A stretch of DNA of 64,000 nucleotides from NCBI GenBank assembly GCA_965200925.1, contig OZ241738.1:1860001-1924000 (forward strand). Direction: 5' to 3'. Made by a program: the position numbers and the translations under genes. The stretch is from WTGU01 sp965200925. Lineage in GTDB: Bacteria; Pseudomonadota; Alphaproteobacteria; UBA828. A model generated the notes under the pieces. It was not told the origin of the DNA. It was given only the letters and a program-made list of their open reading frames with translations, and searched no databases. Numbering within the stretch: position 1 is the first letter of the stretch; each line of letters starts with the position of its first letter. This document shows positions 16,270 through 30,022 of this stretch, in pieces.

Positions 16270-19200
16270 GTTTCCGGGGCTCTATTGCCCCGGCCTCATT
16301 GAAGCTGGTTCCGGTGCGCCTCAGCTGAACAATCCCCTGTGCGTTTCCGGGGCTCTATTGCCCCGGCCTCATTGAAGCAGCTCCCAATGCGGCATGTCGA
16401 CGATGCTTTGCCAGTCGCGTTTCCGGGGCTCTATTGCCCCGGCCTCATTGAAGCGATGTCCGCGTCGCTGTCGATGTAGGTCTCGCGGTGTTTCCGGGGC
16501 TCTATTGCCCCGGCCTCATTGAAGCCGCGCCGACACGAACATGCAGATCACGGCCGCACGGTGTTTCCGGGGCTCTATTGCCCCGGCCTCATTGAAGCGA
16601 TACCTTGACGGTTGTTGATGAGCGCAAAGTATTCGGTTTCCGGGGCTCTATTGCCCCGGCCTCATTGAAGCCGAGATGTATGGCTATCAGATGGGAGCGT
16701 TTGATGGGTTTCCGGGGCTCTATTGCCCCGGCCTCATTGAAGCGCTGCCAGTGACGAGACCATGTCTCCCGAGCCCGTGTTTCCGGGGCTCTATTGCCCC
16801 GGCCTCATTGAAGCGCACGGTCGAACAGGTTCGCGCCCGTCTCAAGACGGAGGTTTCCGGGGCTCTATTGCCCCGGCCTCATTGAAGCACCATCTGCAGG
16901 CCGAAGCCTCTGCTCATCCTGGTGGTTTCCGGGGCTCTATTGCCCCGGCCTCATTGAAGCGTTCCAGGAAACAACTTATCCATCCGGGCGGCATCGTTTC
17001 CGGGGCTCTATTGCCCCGGCCTCATTGAAGCGAGCCTGCTGGTCGTACTGATCCTCCGTCTCCTCGTGGTTTCCGGGGCTCTATTGCCCCGGCCTCATTG
17101 AAGCGTCTCGAGCAGGAGAGAAGATCAAAAATCTTTCCTGGTTTCCGGGGCTCTATTGCCCCGGCCTCATTGAAGCGCGTGTGCGTCGAGGGCCCTGGCG
17201 CCGAGGCCGGTGTGTTTCCGGGGCTCTATTGCCCCGGCCTCATTGAAGCTTAAGGAACACTCACCTCACTAGGTACGACGAGGGTCGTTTCCGGGGCTCT
17301 ATTGCCCCGGCCTCATTGAAGCCCGTATATTGCCTGCCGGCTGTAATGATCCCAATCGGTTTCCGGGGCTCTATTGCCCCGGCCTCATTGAAGCGGTGTC
17401 TTCGATACCCTCACCGTTGTCTCTGAACGCGTTTCCGGGGCTCTATTGCCCCGGCCTCATTGAAGCGTCAGCGCCCGCAATGTCCAGCGTGCGTGTGTCT
17501 ACGTTTCCGGGGCTCTATTGCCCCGGCCTCATTGAAGCCACGGCTTCGGACATCCGCAGTCCAGTCACCCATCTCGTTTCCGGGGCTCTATTGCCCCGGC
17601 CTCATTGAAGCCGGCGGCAGCGCGAGACGAAGGTACCAGTGAGCGTCCTCGTTTCCGGGGCTCTATTGCCCCGGCCTCATTGAAGCCTCGCCCGCGTCTA
17701 CCCTCCTGCCCTGCTCTTCCGTCGTTTCCGGGGCTCTATTGCCCCGGCCTCATTGAAGCGATCCGCGTCGTACCTGATGTCTAGTCCATTTGATTGGTTT
17801 CCGGGGCTCTATTGCCCCGGCCTCATTGAAGCCTGAAGCCGATAGCGCCCATAGCCTCTCTCGCTGCTCCGTTTCCGGGGCTCTATTGCCCCGGCCTCAT
17901 TGAAGCCTTTTGTTGGTGACCCTTCTCAGGTTGAGGTCCAGGTTTCCGGGGCTCTATTGCCCCGGCCTCATTGAAGCCCCGGAGCATGGCGTCGTGCAGC
18001 TTCTCGGCTGCATCGTTTCCGGGGCTCTATTGCCCCGGCCTCATTGAAGCGAAGGTGAATGGGAAGGTGTCATTCGCCTCGCGTCTGTTTCCGGGGCTCT
18101 ATTGCCCCGGCCTCATTGAAGCTCGTAGGCATCCTCGATGTCGATACGCGCCTCCGTCGTTTCCGGGGCTCTATTGCCCCGGCCTCATTGAAGCATCAAG
18201 GCACTCTTGCTCGCTTGGCTAAGCTGCTCCCTGTTTCCGGGGCTCTATTGCCCCGGCCTCATTGAAGCGAGTCTGGCGAGGCCTCTAAGGCGCGTGATCA
18301 CGCCGTTTCCGGGGCTCTATTGCCCCGGCCTCATTGAAGCGCATAGTCGATTCGGAGGTGCATCATGGCAAAGCGTCGTTTCCGGGGCTCTATTGCCCCG
18401 GCCTCATTGAAGCGAATGCCCCAGGCGGAACATCCCGCCCTTGACGCGGGTTTCCGGGGCTCTATTGCCCCGGCCTCATTGAAGCGCTTCGCTGAATATC
18501 GCTGGGTGTTTGGGAAACAGAAAGTTTCCGGGGCTCTATTGCCCCGGCCTCATTGAAGCAGACGGCGTGTGTCTATATGGAAGGCGCCCGTCCTGCGTTT
18601 CCGGGGCTCTATTGCCCCGGCCTCATTGAAGCGTATCAGGTCTCCCTCGAGGTGGATCCGCCACTCTGGGTTTCCGGGGCTCTATTGCCCCGGCCTCATT
18701 GAAGCCGGACGAGCTCCAGGACGATCTCCGCTTCACGATAGGTTTCCGGGGCTCTATTGCCCCGGCCTCATTGAAGCCTGGCGAACTGGATCTCCAGGCG
18801 TTGGACATTGACACTGTTTCCGGGGCTCTATTGCCCCGGCCTCATTGAAGCGATGTCGGCATCGCTGTCGATGTAGGTCTCGCGGTTGTTTCCGGGGCTC
18901 TATTGCCCCGGCCTCATTGAAGCACCCCCGTCGTACTTAGTGAGGTGAGTGTTCCTTAAGTTTCCGGGGCTCTATTGCCCCGGCCTCATTGAAGCGCCAC
19001 GGCATGGCGTCGACTGCGAGGGACGGCAATGCGTTTCCGGGGCTCTATTGCCCCGGCCTCATTGAAGCGTACTCGTCCGCGTCCCACGTCCACTTGTCTC
19101 CGAAGGTTTCCGGGGCTCTATTGCCCCGGCCTCATTGAAGCTCCCCCGCCTCGAAGCCCACGGTCGCAATGTCGCAGTTTCCGGGGCTCTATTGCCCCGG

Positions 19201-22200
19201 CCTCATTGAAGCTTCGTTCCGGAGCGTCTCGATCCACCTGAGCGCCTGCGTTTCCGGGGCTCTATTGCCCCGGCCTCATTGAAGCCGATAGTGTCGCGTG
19301 GCAGGAAGTTGCGGCGAGGGCGGTTTCCGGGGCTCTATTGCCCCGGCCTCATTGAAGCCGGGCAACGATGACAACCGTCACCGACGCCCCCGGCGTTTCC
19401 GGGGCTCTATTGCCCCGGCCTCATTGAAGCGCCAGCTTCCGCCGCACGGTCGAGGCGGCGCTCGCCGAGTTTCCGGGGCTCTATTGCCCCGGCCTCATTG
19501 AAGCGCGACGGCCGCCTGTACGGCGTCGGGCTTGCGTGCGTCGTTTCCGGGGCTCTATTGCCCCGGCCTCATTGAAGCGTCCACGTCCCCGCAGATGTTG
19601 ATGCGCCAGCACGCCGTTTCCGGGGCTCTATTGCCCCGGCCTCATTGAAGCGACAGCGACGGCGTGTCGGTGACGGGACGAGCTTCCGCGTTTCCGGGGC
19701 TCTATTGCCCCGGCCTCATTGAAGCCCCTATCGCCCGAGCCAGGCGCCGTCACGCCGGCGGGCGGCGTTTCCGGGGCTCTATTGCCCCGGCCTCATTGAA
19801 GCCAGCCATGGTACGACGTGACGGCCGCAGCGGGCGGCGTTTCCGGGGCTCTATTGCCCCGGCCTCATTGAAGCCGCGGGGCTTCGCCTTAACGTCGTCG
19901 GCGGGAAGCTCGGTTTCCGGGGCTCTATTGCCCCGGCCTCATTGAAGCGAGGAATTCTCCCTAACCGTGGAGGACGTGACGGCGCAGTTTCCGGGGCTCT
20001 ATTGCCCCGGCCTCATTGAAGCGGGCGCGGGAGGAGGTGGAGGGAGACGCCGTGCGGCTGGGTTTCCGGGGCTCTATTGCCCCGGCCTCATTGAAGCGCG
20101 GCCTTCGCTTCCGATTGCAGCGTCGCGCGAAGGGTTTCCGGGGCTCTATTGCCCCGGCCTCATTGAAGCGACGCGATGTCCGAAGCGGCAAGGGCGGCCC
20201 ACTCCGTTTCCGGGGCTCTATTGCCCCGGCCTCATTGAAGCGTATAGGCGGCGTACAGGTCCCTGTAGATTTCCATCGTTTCCGGGGCTCTATTGCCCCG
20301 GCCTCATTGAAGCCACTGGGGTGCTCATCGGAACGCCCCCCTGCGGAACGGTTTCCGGGGCTCTATTGCCCCGGCCTCATTGAAGCGGACCAGGCACGGG
20401 CGAGAAGCGCCGAACACGAGAACCCGTTTCCGGGGCTCTATTGCCCCGGCCTCATTGAAGCCGCCGCTCCTGGCTGTGGGGTTCCGTCGCCGCGACTGTT
20501 TCCGGGGCTCTATTGCCCCGGCCTCATTGAAGCTGTGGGCGGCGGGGGGTGGACACATGCGAGCCGATCTGTTTCCGGGGCTCTATTGCCCCGGCCTCAT
20601 TGAAGCCGCACCGCGCGCCGCTTCCGGTTCCGCTCCCGCTGCTGTTTCCGGGGCTCTATTGCCCCGGCCTCATTGAAGCGGGGGGCGGGCGGCCTCACCG
20701 CCCGCCCCCGACACGAAGTTTCCGGGGCTCTATTGCCCCGGCCTCATTGAAGCTCAACCTTGCGTGCATGGCTCTCTCCTAGGTCAGGTCGTTTCCGGGG
20801 CTCTATTGCCCCGGCCTCATTGAAGCCTGAGGCGCCCCCGGAACCCCCGGCCCTACGGGCGGCGTTTCCGGGGCTCTATTGCCCCGGCCTCATTGAAGCA
20901 AGCCGATCCGTCGCGATCCCGGTCTTGAGAGATAGCGTTTCCGGGGCTCTATTGCCCCGGCCTCATTGAAGCTGAGATTGCAACCAGGCGGGGAACCGCG
21001 AAGGTGCTGTTTCCGGGGCTCTATTGCCCCGGCCTCATTGAAGCGCTTGCAGACGGCGTGCGAGTTGGCGGCGAGGGCGCGGCGTTTCCGGGGCTCTATT
21101 GCCCCGGCCTCATTGAAGCGCGGGCGGGGGTATCAGCTCCGCCAGGTCGCGCTCGGCGTTTCCGGGGCTCTATTGCCCCGGCCTCATTGAAGCCGGGATG
21201 ATTGAAGGAAAGATGGTCGCAACGGATCCCGTTTCCGGGGCTCTATTGCCCCGGCCTCATTGAAGCCGGTGGCCAGCGGCGCAAGGGAAGCCGGCGGGCC
21301 GGGGTTTCCGGGGCTCTATTGCCCCGGCCTCATTGAAGCGCGATGCCGGATTCGCCACGTGGGACGCCTGGTCGCGCACGTTTCCGGGGCTCTATTGCCC
21401 CGGCCTCATTGAAGCCCCTTTGCTGTCAGCACGCAGCATCAGGATCAGCTGCGTTTCCGGGGCTCTATTGCCCCGGCCTCATTGAAGCACGTCTATCCCG
21501 ACAATGCCCATGATGGCGATGTTGTGTTGTTTCCGGGGCTCTATTGCCCCGGCCTCATTGAAGCGCCACCATGGACTCCCAGCGGGTGGGAATCAGGTGG
21601 GTTTCCGGGGCTCTATTGCCCCGGCCTCATTGAAGCCACACCCGCACGCCCGAAGCCCCGCCGCCCGTCCCAGTTTCCGGGGCTCTATTGCCCCGGCCTC
21701 ATTGAAGCATTTCTGGTCCCCCCCCGGCCCGGCCTTCCGGTGCCGGCGCGTTTCCGGGGCTCTATTGCCCCGGCCTCATTGAAGCTCGACGGGTTCGGGA
21801 AGGCGCGGGTTCACCATGTGATAGTTTCCGGGGCTCTATTGCCCCGGCCTCATTGAAGCAGGTCGATCATGTGAAGCCCTTGCGCGATGGCGGGGCGGTT
21901 TCCGGGGCTCTATTGCCCCGGCCTCATTGAAGCTCCCCAGCGGTTTTCGCGAAGTGACAGCCCCGGCAAGTTTCCGGGGCTCTATTGCCCCGGCCTCATT
22001 GAAGCGGAATGGTGCTCCTGCGTGACCGCCCGAACGTCAGCTTCGTTTCCGGGGCTCTATTGCCCCGGCCTCATTGAAGCCTGGGCATGAAGCGGCATGA
22101 CGAGACCGCCCAGACCTAGTTTCCGGGGCTCTATTGCCCCGGCCTCATTGAAGCTATCACATGGTGAATCCGCGCCTTCCCGAACCCGTCGAGTTTCCGG

Positions 22201-22744
22201 GGCTCTATTGCCCCGGCCTCATTGAAGCGAGGTTCGAAGGTCTGATTCCGCATGCGGGCGGGGCGTTTCCGGGGCTCTATTGCCCCGGCCTCATTGAAGC
22301 GGCTTGTCCGAATACGGATCACGCAGCACCCGCACGCCGTTTCCGGGGCTCTATTGCCCCGGCCTCATTGAAGCCCAGACGGGAGCCAGCGCCGCCATTC
22401 CCAACGCGCCTTGTTTCCGGGGCTCTATTGCCCCGGCCTCATTGAAGCGGGGAAGGCGCCGCCGCATGGGAGCGGATGGCGCGAGCGGTTTCCGGGGCTC
22501 TATTGCCCCGGCCTCATTGAAGCAAAATCCGCACCCCCGAGCCGACAGACGGACAGATAGGTTTCCGGGGCTCTATTGCCCCGGCCTCATTGAAGCCTCC
22601 GGCAGGGACGGCTTCCGACGCAGCTTCTCCCCGATGTTTCCGGGGCTCTATTGCCCCGGCCTCATTGAAGCGCACCCTCCGAGGATGCCTCACACCCGAC
22701 GGGCGGAAGTTTCCGGGGCTCTATTGCCCCGGCCTCATTGAAGC

Positions 22745-23514
22745 AAAGCCGTGGGGCGGGTGGCCCTGCTCGATACGGTGAGTTTCCGGGGCTCTATTGC
22801 CCCGGCCTCATTGAAGCATCTGGGCGGCCGTCACGGCAAGGCGGTCGATGTGCAACGTTTCCGGGGCTCTATTGCCCCGGCCTCATTGAAGCGCAATCGG
22901 TGGCGGCGTCGTAAAGGGCCGGCTGCGGCGTTTCCGGGGCTCTATTGCCCCGGCCTCATTGAAGCGCTTCGCTTTCACCCGCCCTTCAAGGCAAGCCCGA
23001 CGGTTTCCGGGGCTCTATTGCCCCGGCCTCATTGAAGCAAGACAAGCGCACCGGGGCAAGGCTTCGCGTTCTTGGTTTCCGGGGCTCTATTGCCCCGGCC
23101 TCATTGAAGCAAATCCATGCGGGCAAGAGTCTCGCGGCTTCCGACGGCGTTTCCGGGGCTCTATTGCCCCGGCCTCATTGAAGCAAAGCCGTGGGGCGGG
23201 TGGCCCTGCTCGATACGGTGAGTTTCCGGGGCTCTATTGCCCCGGCCTCATTGAAGCATCTGGGCGGCCGTCACGGCAAGGCGGTCGATGTGCAACGTTT
23301 CCGGGGCTCTATTGCCCCGGCCTCATTGAAGCGCAATCGGTGGCGGCGTCGTAAAGGGCCGGCTGCGGCGTTTCCGGGGCTCTATTGCCCCGGCCTCATT
23401 GAAGCGCTTCGCTTTCACCCGCCCTTCAAGGCAAGCCCGACGGTTTCCGGGGCTCTATTGCCCCGGCCTCATTGAAGCAAGACAAGCGCACCGGGGCAAG
23501 GCTTCGCGTTCTTG
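22745..23514 (+). repeat. Duplicated five-spacer block inside the array
   Basis: Spacers at 22745-23074 (five spacers with their repeats) reappear base for base at 23185-23514, a shift of exactly 440 bp, or six repeat-spacer units. One unique spacer (starting AAATCCATGCGGG) lies between the two copies. The first copy starts with the spacer AAAGCCGTGGGGCGGGTGGC. The best explanation is recombination between misaligned repeats rather than repeated acquisition. Confidence 0.95.
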
Positions 23515-26500
23515 GTTTCCGGGGCTCTATTGCCCCGGCCTCATTGAAGCGACGACGCCCTGGAATGCGTCGAGCATCACGGACGCAGTTTCCGGGGCTC
23601 TATTGCCCCGGCCTCATTGAAGCATGTGCCAGCGTCCGTTCTGCTTCCAGATTTCGCCCTGTTTCCGGGGCTCTATTGCCCCGGCCTCATTGAAGCATGG
23701 GGTCGGGTTCCTCAGCGGCGGACTCCAGAAAACGTTTCCGGGGCTCTATTGCCCCGGCCTCATTGAAGCCAATAATACTGGTGTTGTTCATGTCTCTGCT
23801 CTTGGTGGTTTCCGGGGCTCTATTGCCCCGGCCTCATTGAAGCCCTCTTGAAGGAGAGGTCCTGCTGGCGAGGCACAAGCGTTTCCGGGGCTCTATTGCC
23901 CCGGCCTCATTGAAGCGACCTATAGTAGCCTGATCTGCTTGGAAAAGACGACCGTTTCCGGGGCTCTATTGCCCCGGCCTCATTGAAGCGCCGTCACCGA
24001 TCGGGTAGGTGTCGTCCTTCCCGACGTTTCCGGGGCTCTATTGCCCCGGCCTCATTGAAGCTGTGTGACCGGCCACGACTTGCCGTCACACTTCTTGGGT
24101 TTCCGGGGCTCTATTGCCCCGGCCTCATTGAAGCATCGCACGCTCCAGGAGCGACAGATGTGCCCATCCGATTGTTTCCGGGGCTCTATTGCCCCGGCCT
24201 CATTGAAGCGCGCTGCTGATTGTCAACCGTGCGTGCATGGCTCTCTCGTTTCCGGGGCTCTATTGCCCCGGCCTCATTGAAGCGCGGCCATGGGCGTTTC
24301 GGGGAGGCGGTCGCCGCCCGGCGTTTCCGGGGCTCTATTGCCCCGGCCTCATTGAAGCCATCGACCATGACGCCGACACCACGATCACGAACAACCCGAG
24401 GTTTCCGGGGCTCTATTGCCCCGGCCTCATTGAAGCCAGCGTCCGTTCTGCTTCCAGATTTCGCCGTCACCGAGTTTCCGGGGCTCTATTGCCCCGGCCT
24501 CATTGAAGCGTCGAGGATGGCGCCTCAGTCGCCTTGGTAGCCTCGGTTTCCGGGGCTCTATTGCCCCGGCCTCATTGAAGCCCGCTTCTCCGCGTCGGCA
24601 ATCTCGACGTCCAGGGCCGTTTCCGGGGCTCTATTGCCCCGGCCTCATTGAAGCGACGCCGGCATGACGTGGGCCGGAAGCCCCGACAACCGTTTCCGGG
24701 GCTCTATTGCCCCGGCCTCATTGAAGCGTACGACGCTTTCGTTGGGTCCGCTGGCGATCTTGCCGGGTTTCCGGGGCTCTATTGCCCCGGCCTCATTGAA
24801 GCGCACAGTTCCCGGTATCGCTCGTCGGGCAGCCCTTCGTTTCCGGGGCTCTATTGCCCCGGCCTCATTGAAGCTCCGAGCAGACGCTGAGGGTCGCCTA
24901 GCCCCGTGTGAGTTTCCGGGGCTCTATTGCCCCGGCCTCATTGAAGCGGCGTGTGGGACGGGCGGCGGGGCTTCGGGCGTGCGTTTCCGGGGCTCTATTG
25001 CCCCGGCCTCATTGAAGCGCACGCTTGCGCCGGCGGAGCGGGGTTGGTGGTACGGTTTCCGGGGCTCTATTGCCCCGGCCTCATTGAAGCAGCTTGGACG
25101 CCAGGGCCTCGGCCTTTTCACGGGCCTGTTTCCGGGGCTCTATTGCCCCGGCCTCATTGAAGCGCCAGATGGCGACTCCGCCGCCGCTGGCGCGCGCGCT
25201 GTTTCCGGGGCTCTATTGCCCCGGCCTCATTGAAGCATCTCGTCCGCGCCCGGCGGATCGGCGCCGAGCAGCGTTTCCGGGGCTCTATTGCCCCGGCCTC
25301 ATTGAAGCCCGCCCATGGAGGAAGCACACGGCGGGGGTGGTCGGATGAGTTTCCGGGGCTCTATTGCCCCGGCCTCATTGAAGCCTGGATCGTGACCCGG
25401 CCTTCACGACTCACCGGTTGGGCCGTTTCCGGGGCTCTATTGCCCCGGCCTCATTGAAGCGGGTGCTGTAGAGCGTTCCGTCCATCACAGCACCTTTGTT
25501 TCCGGGGCTCTATTGCCCCGGCCTCATTGAAGCACGAACTCGCTCGATCTCGACGACGATTCACACGGTGTTTCCGGGGCTCTATTGCCCCGGCCTCATT
25601 GAAGCCATCAAGCCCGCGAGCCCGGCAGCACGAGCCGGTTCGTTTCCGGGGCTCTATTGCCCCGGCCTCATTGAAGCCAAGAAGGGACTCAAGACTGTCG
25701 GCAATTTCCTCAAGGTTTCCGGGGCTCTATTGCCCCGGCCTCATTGAAGCACCGGCTCGAACACGGCCTGCCTCCGCTGGCGCCGCCGTTTCCGGGGCTC
25801 TATTGCCCCGGCCTCATTGAAGCTGCCGCCTCAATTGAAGCGTGAGTTCCAGCAGTCTGCGTTTCCGGGGCTCTATTGCCCCGGCCTCATTGAAGCTCGG
25901 TTTCGTGCCATAAGTTTGTCTCCGATGGTCGGGTTTCCGGGGCTCTATTGCCCCGGCCTCATTGAAGCCGCAACCAGCAATGGAGCGTCGCCGCTCATGA
26001 GGCGGTTTCCGGGGCTCTATTGCCCCGGCCTCATTGAAGCACGGGGCCGACGCCAAGCCCGACGCGAGCGAGTGAGTTTCCGGGGCTCTATTGCCCCGGC
26101 CTCATTGAAGCCTGTGCCTTCCGGGCCGCGTCCTTGGCGCGCCGGGCCGCGTTTCCGGGGCTCTATTGCCCCGGCCTCATTGAAGCCGGCCCAGGATTTT
26201 GTAGACGCCCCACGGTGACAACCGTTTCCGGGGCTCTATTGCCCCGGCCTCATTGAAGCCGCCGTCGGCATGTCAACATAGGAGCGTATCAGGGTCGGTT
26301 TCCGGGGCTCTATTGCCCCGGCCTCATTGAAGCGGGATCGTCGGGCACGGGGATCACGTGGCCCCGTGGCGTTTCCGGGGCTCTATTGCCCCGGCCTCAT
26401 TGAAGCGTGTACCTGGCCATGCTAGATGTCCTTGGCCAGTGCCGTTTCCGGGGCTCTATTGCCCCGGCCTCATTGAAGCGATGCAGGCTGTCGGCGCGGG

Positions 26501-29500
26501 CCCCGGTCCCATGGGGGTTTCCGGGGCTCTATTGCCCCGGCCTCATTGAAGCGGTGTATGATCTACTCTGTGAGTGCGAGCGAACTATCGTTTCCGGGGC
26601 TCTATTGCCCCGGCCTCATTGAAGCCTCCTGTGCTGTATGAGGAGGCTTCCTATCTCGACACCGTTTCCGGGGCTCTATTGCCCCGGCCTCATTGAAGCT
26701 GATGATGCACGCTGCCCGGCGGATCTGCTCGCCGTCGTTTCCGGGGCTCTATTGCCCCGGCCTCATTGAAGCGATCTTCGCGGGTGTCTGAATGTCTTAT
26801 CGTCCCTCTCGTTTCCGGGGCTCTATTGCCCCGGCCTCATTGAAGCTTTGGGCCGGGGGGGGGGGTGGACATATGCGATCCGATCTGTTTCCGGGGCTCT
26901 ATTGCCCCGGCCTCATTGAAGCGGGGATGTGGGCGCTCCTCGCCTGCGGAGTCGCGTTGTTTCCGGGGCTCTATTGCCCCGGCCTCATTGAAGCGCGCGC
27001 CGGCGACGGTCATCAACGGCCCCGCCAGCATGCGGTTTCCGGGGCTCTATTGCCCCGGCCTCATTGAAGCGTGTCGGGGGCGGGCGGTGAGGCCGCCCGC
27101 CCCCGAAGGTTTCCGGGGCTCTATTGCCCCGGCCTCATTGAAGCTTGGTCTGTGTGGCATTCCTGCCACACCTGTGTCCTTGTTTCCGGGGCTCTATTGC
27201 CCCGGCCTCATTGAAGCGTGCGCGAGGGCGCCGCGTGACCTGCCTGGACTCCTCGTTTCCGGGGCTCTATTGCCCCGGCCTCATTGAAGCCGACGACATC
27301 GTCGACGACCACCGCGCGATCCGCATCGTTTCCGGGGCTCTATTGCCCCGGCCTCATTGAAGCTCCGGGGTGCTCGCCACGCGGCGGCGCTCGGTCGCCG
27401 GTTTCCGGGGCTCTATTGCCCCGGCCTCATTGAAGCCACAAGGCGGGCGTGCAGGCTCGGGGTCATGACGAAGTTTCCGGGGCTCTATTGCCCCGGCCTC
27501 ATTGAAGCCCCCCCACCACGACGCCCCCACGCCATCGCCCGCCGGTTTCCGGGGCTCTATTGCCCCGGCCTCATTGAAGCCGTGTCAGTCACCATCTTCG
27601 CCCGTGCCTCGCGCGCGTTTCCGGGGCTCTATTGCCCCGGCCTCATTGAAGCGCCTTGCCCCCGCCCAGGCAGTCTCGCTGTTGATGCGTTTCCGGGGCT
27701 CTATTGCCCCGGCCTCATTGAAGCCCGCTCGCCTCGCCCCCCTCTACCAGGCGCTGGCGGATGTTTCCGGGGCTCTATTGCCCCGGCCTCATTGAAGCAA
27801 GCAAGCAACCAGCGGATCGATCTTGCCCGAAGCCCCGTTTCCGGGGCTCTATTGCCCCGGCCTCATTGAAGCCATCACGAGTTCGTGTGCGGCTCTGGCA
27901 ACCAGACGTTTCCGGGGCTCTATTGCCCCGGCCTCATTGAAGCGTAGTACTTCGACTCGGTGTCGGACGGCTTGAGAATGTGTTTCCGGGGCTCTATTGC
28001 CCCGGCCTCATTGAAGCTCGTCATAGTCGTAGACCCCCCGGCCTTGAAGGCGGGTTTCCGGGGCTCTATTGCCCCGGCCTCATTGAAGCGCGTGACGGCG
28101 CACCCGCCCGGACTTCAAGCCGCGCCGTTTCCGGGGCTCTATTGCCCCGGCCTCATTGAAGCCTGTGGGGTGACGATGCCGACGGCGCCGCGTGGCCTTG
28201 TTTCCGGGGCTCTATTGCCCCGGCCTCATTGAAGCGCCAGCGACCTGTCGGGCCGTGCGCGGGCGTTCCAAGGTTTCCGGGGCTCTATTGCCCCGGCCTC
28301 ATTGAAGCCATTTCGCCTTGTGTGTGGTGGCTGCCGTCGAGTCAGTTTCCGGGGCTCTATTGCCCCGGCCTCATTGAAGCCCGTTACGGACAGCCCTGCC
28401 ACCGGCCCGTTATGCAGCGTTTCCGGGGCTCTATTGCCCCGGCCTCATTGAAGCAAGTGATCCAGCTGGCCAGTTTGAAACACATCGTCGTAGTTTCCGG
28501 GGCTCTATTGCCCCGGCCTCATTGAAGCCCCTGCATGTATGCCCTGTTCTGCGCGGCTGCGTTCCGTTTCCGGGGCTCTATTGCCCCGGCCTCATTGAAG
28601 CTACTTGGCATTTTGGCACAACCGCCCGGTGTGTCAAGTTTCCGGGGCTCTATTGCCCCGGCCTCATTGAAGCGAGCGTGACCCGTCCTTCACGACTCAC
28701 CGGTTGGGAGTTTCCGGGGCTCTATTGCCCCGGCCTCATTGAAGCCGCCGCCGGCGCGCCCTTCGTCGCCATCATTCGCCCCGTTTCCGGGGCTCTATTG
28801 CCCCGGCCTCATTGAAGCCTCTCTACTGGCAGATCGTGGAAGCGGGCGAACGGGGTTTCCGGGGCTCTATTGCCCCGGCCTCATTGAAGCGGCGGGCCGC
28901 ACTCACGGCCGCGAGGGAACGCGAGATGTTTCCGGGGCTCTATTGCCCCGGCCTCATTGAAGCTCCGCAGCGGCATACTCCGCCTCCACGCCCGTGGCAT
29001 GTTTCCGGGGCTCTATTGCCCCGGCCTCATTGAAGCGCCAGGTTCTTGAGTGTCTCCAACCCGTCGAAGGCGTCGTTTCCGGGGCTCTATTGCCCCGGCC
29101 TCATTGAAGCGCCTCGTGCCAGCCGGGGGTGCGCGCGGGGCGCGCGGGTTTCCGGGGCTCTATTGCCCCGGCCTCATTGAAGCGGCCTGTTCGAAGCGGA
29201 CCCTCGCGCAGCAAACCCCGTTTCCGGGGCTCTATTGCCCCGGCCTCATTGAAGCCCGGTGGTCAGTCGCCGGTCGGCGGCACCACCTACGCCGTTTCCG
29301 GGGCTCTATTGCCCCGGCCTCATTGAAGCAGATCCACTTAATTGGCACTGCCCAATTGGGCAGAGAGTTTCCGGGGCTCTATTGCCCCGGCCTCATTGAA
29401 GCATCAGGGACCTCCGGGACGCGGGCGGCGGCCTCATCGTTTCCGGGGCTCTATTGCCCCGGCCTCATTGAAGCTAGTCCATCGCCGTCCCGGGCGCCGG

Positions 29501-29911
29501 GACGAGCGGCGTTTCCGGGGCTCTATTGCCCCGGCCTCATTGAAGCACGGCCGCGCAGCGCGACCTGATCATCGCCCTCTCGGAGTTTCCGGGGCTCTAT
29601 TGCCCCGGCCTCATTGAAGCACCGTTCGTCGCCGGCGATCGCCCCGGCGCTGGCGAGTTTCCGGGGCTCTATTGCCCCGGCCTCATTGAAGCCGCGAGAT
29701 CGGGCAGCTGGGGCCGCGCGAATTCGAGGTTTCCGGGGCTCTATTGCCCCGGCCTCATTGAAGCACGCGAGATTGCCGTTTCCCCATATTGGCAATGTGC
29801 AACGTTTCCGGGGCTCTATTGCCCCGGCCTCATTGAAGCCCGCCGCGCTCGCCGGTGCGGGGCACGACGAGGCGCGTTTCCGGGGCTCTATTGCCCCGGC
29901 CTCATTGAAGC

Positions 29912-30022
29912 CCGGTGCTGCCAACTACAATGCCGCCGATGGTGCCGAGGGTTTCCGGGGCTCTATTGCCCCGGCCTCATTGAAGCTTCGTGACACTCAT
30001 CGCGCCGCCGTCAGGTCGTGGC
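29912..30022 (+). repeat. Two-spacer block duplicated at 31577-31687
   Basis: The spacers starting CCGGTGCTGCCAACTACAAT and TTCGTGACACTCATCGCGCC, with the repeat between them, occur here and again at 31577-31687, 1,665 bp further on. A single spacer at 30131-30165 (ATGTCGAGCGCCTGGCGCTC...) likewise recurs at 30924-30958. These are internal copies made by recombination within the array. Confidence 0.93.
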
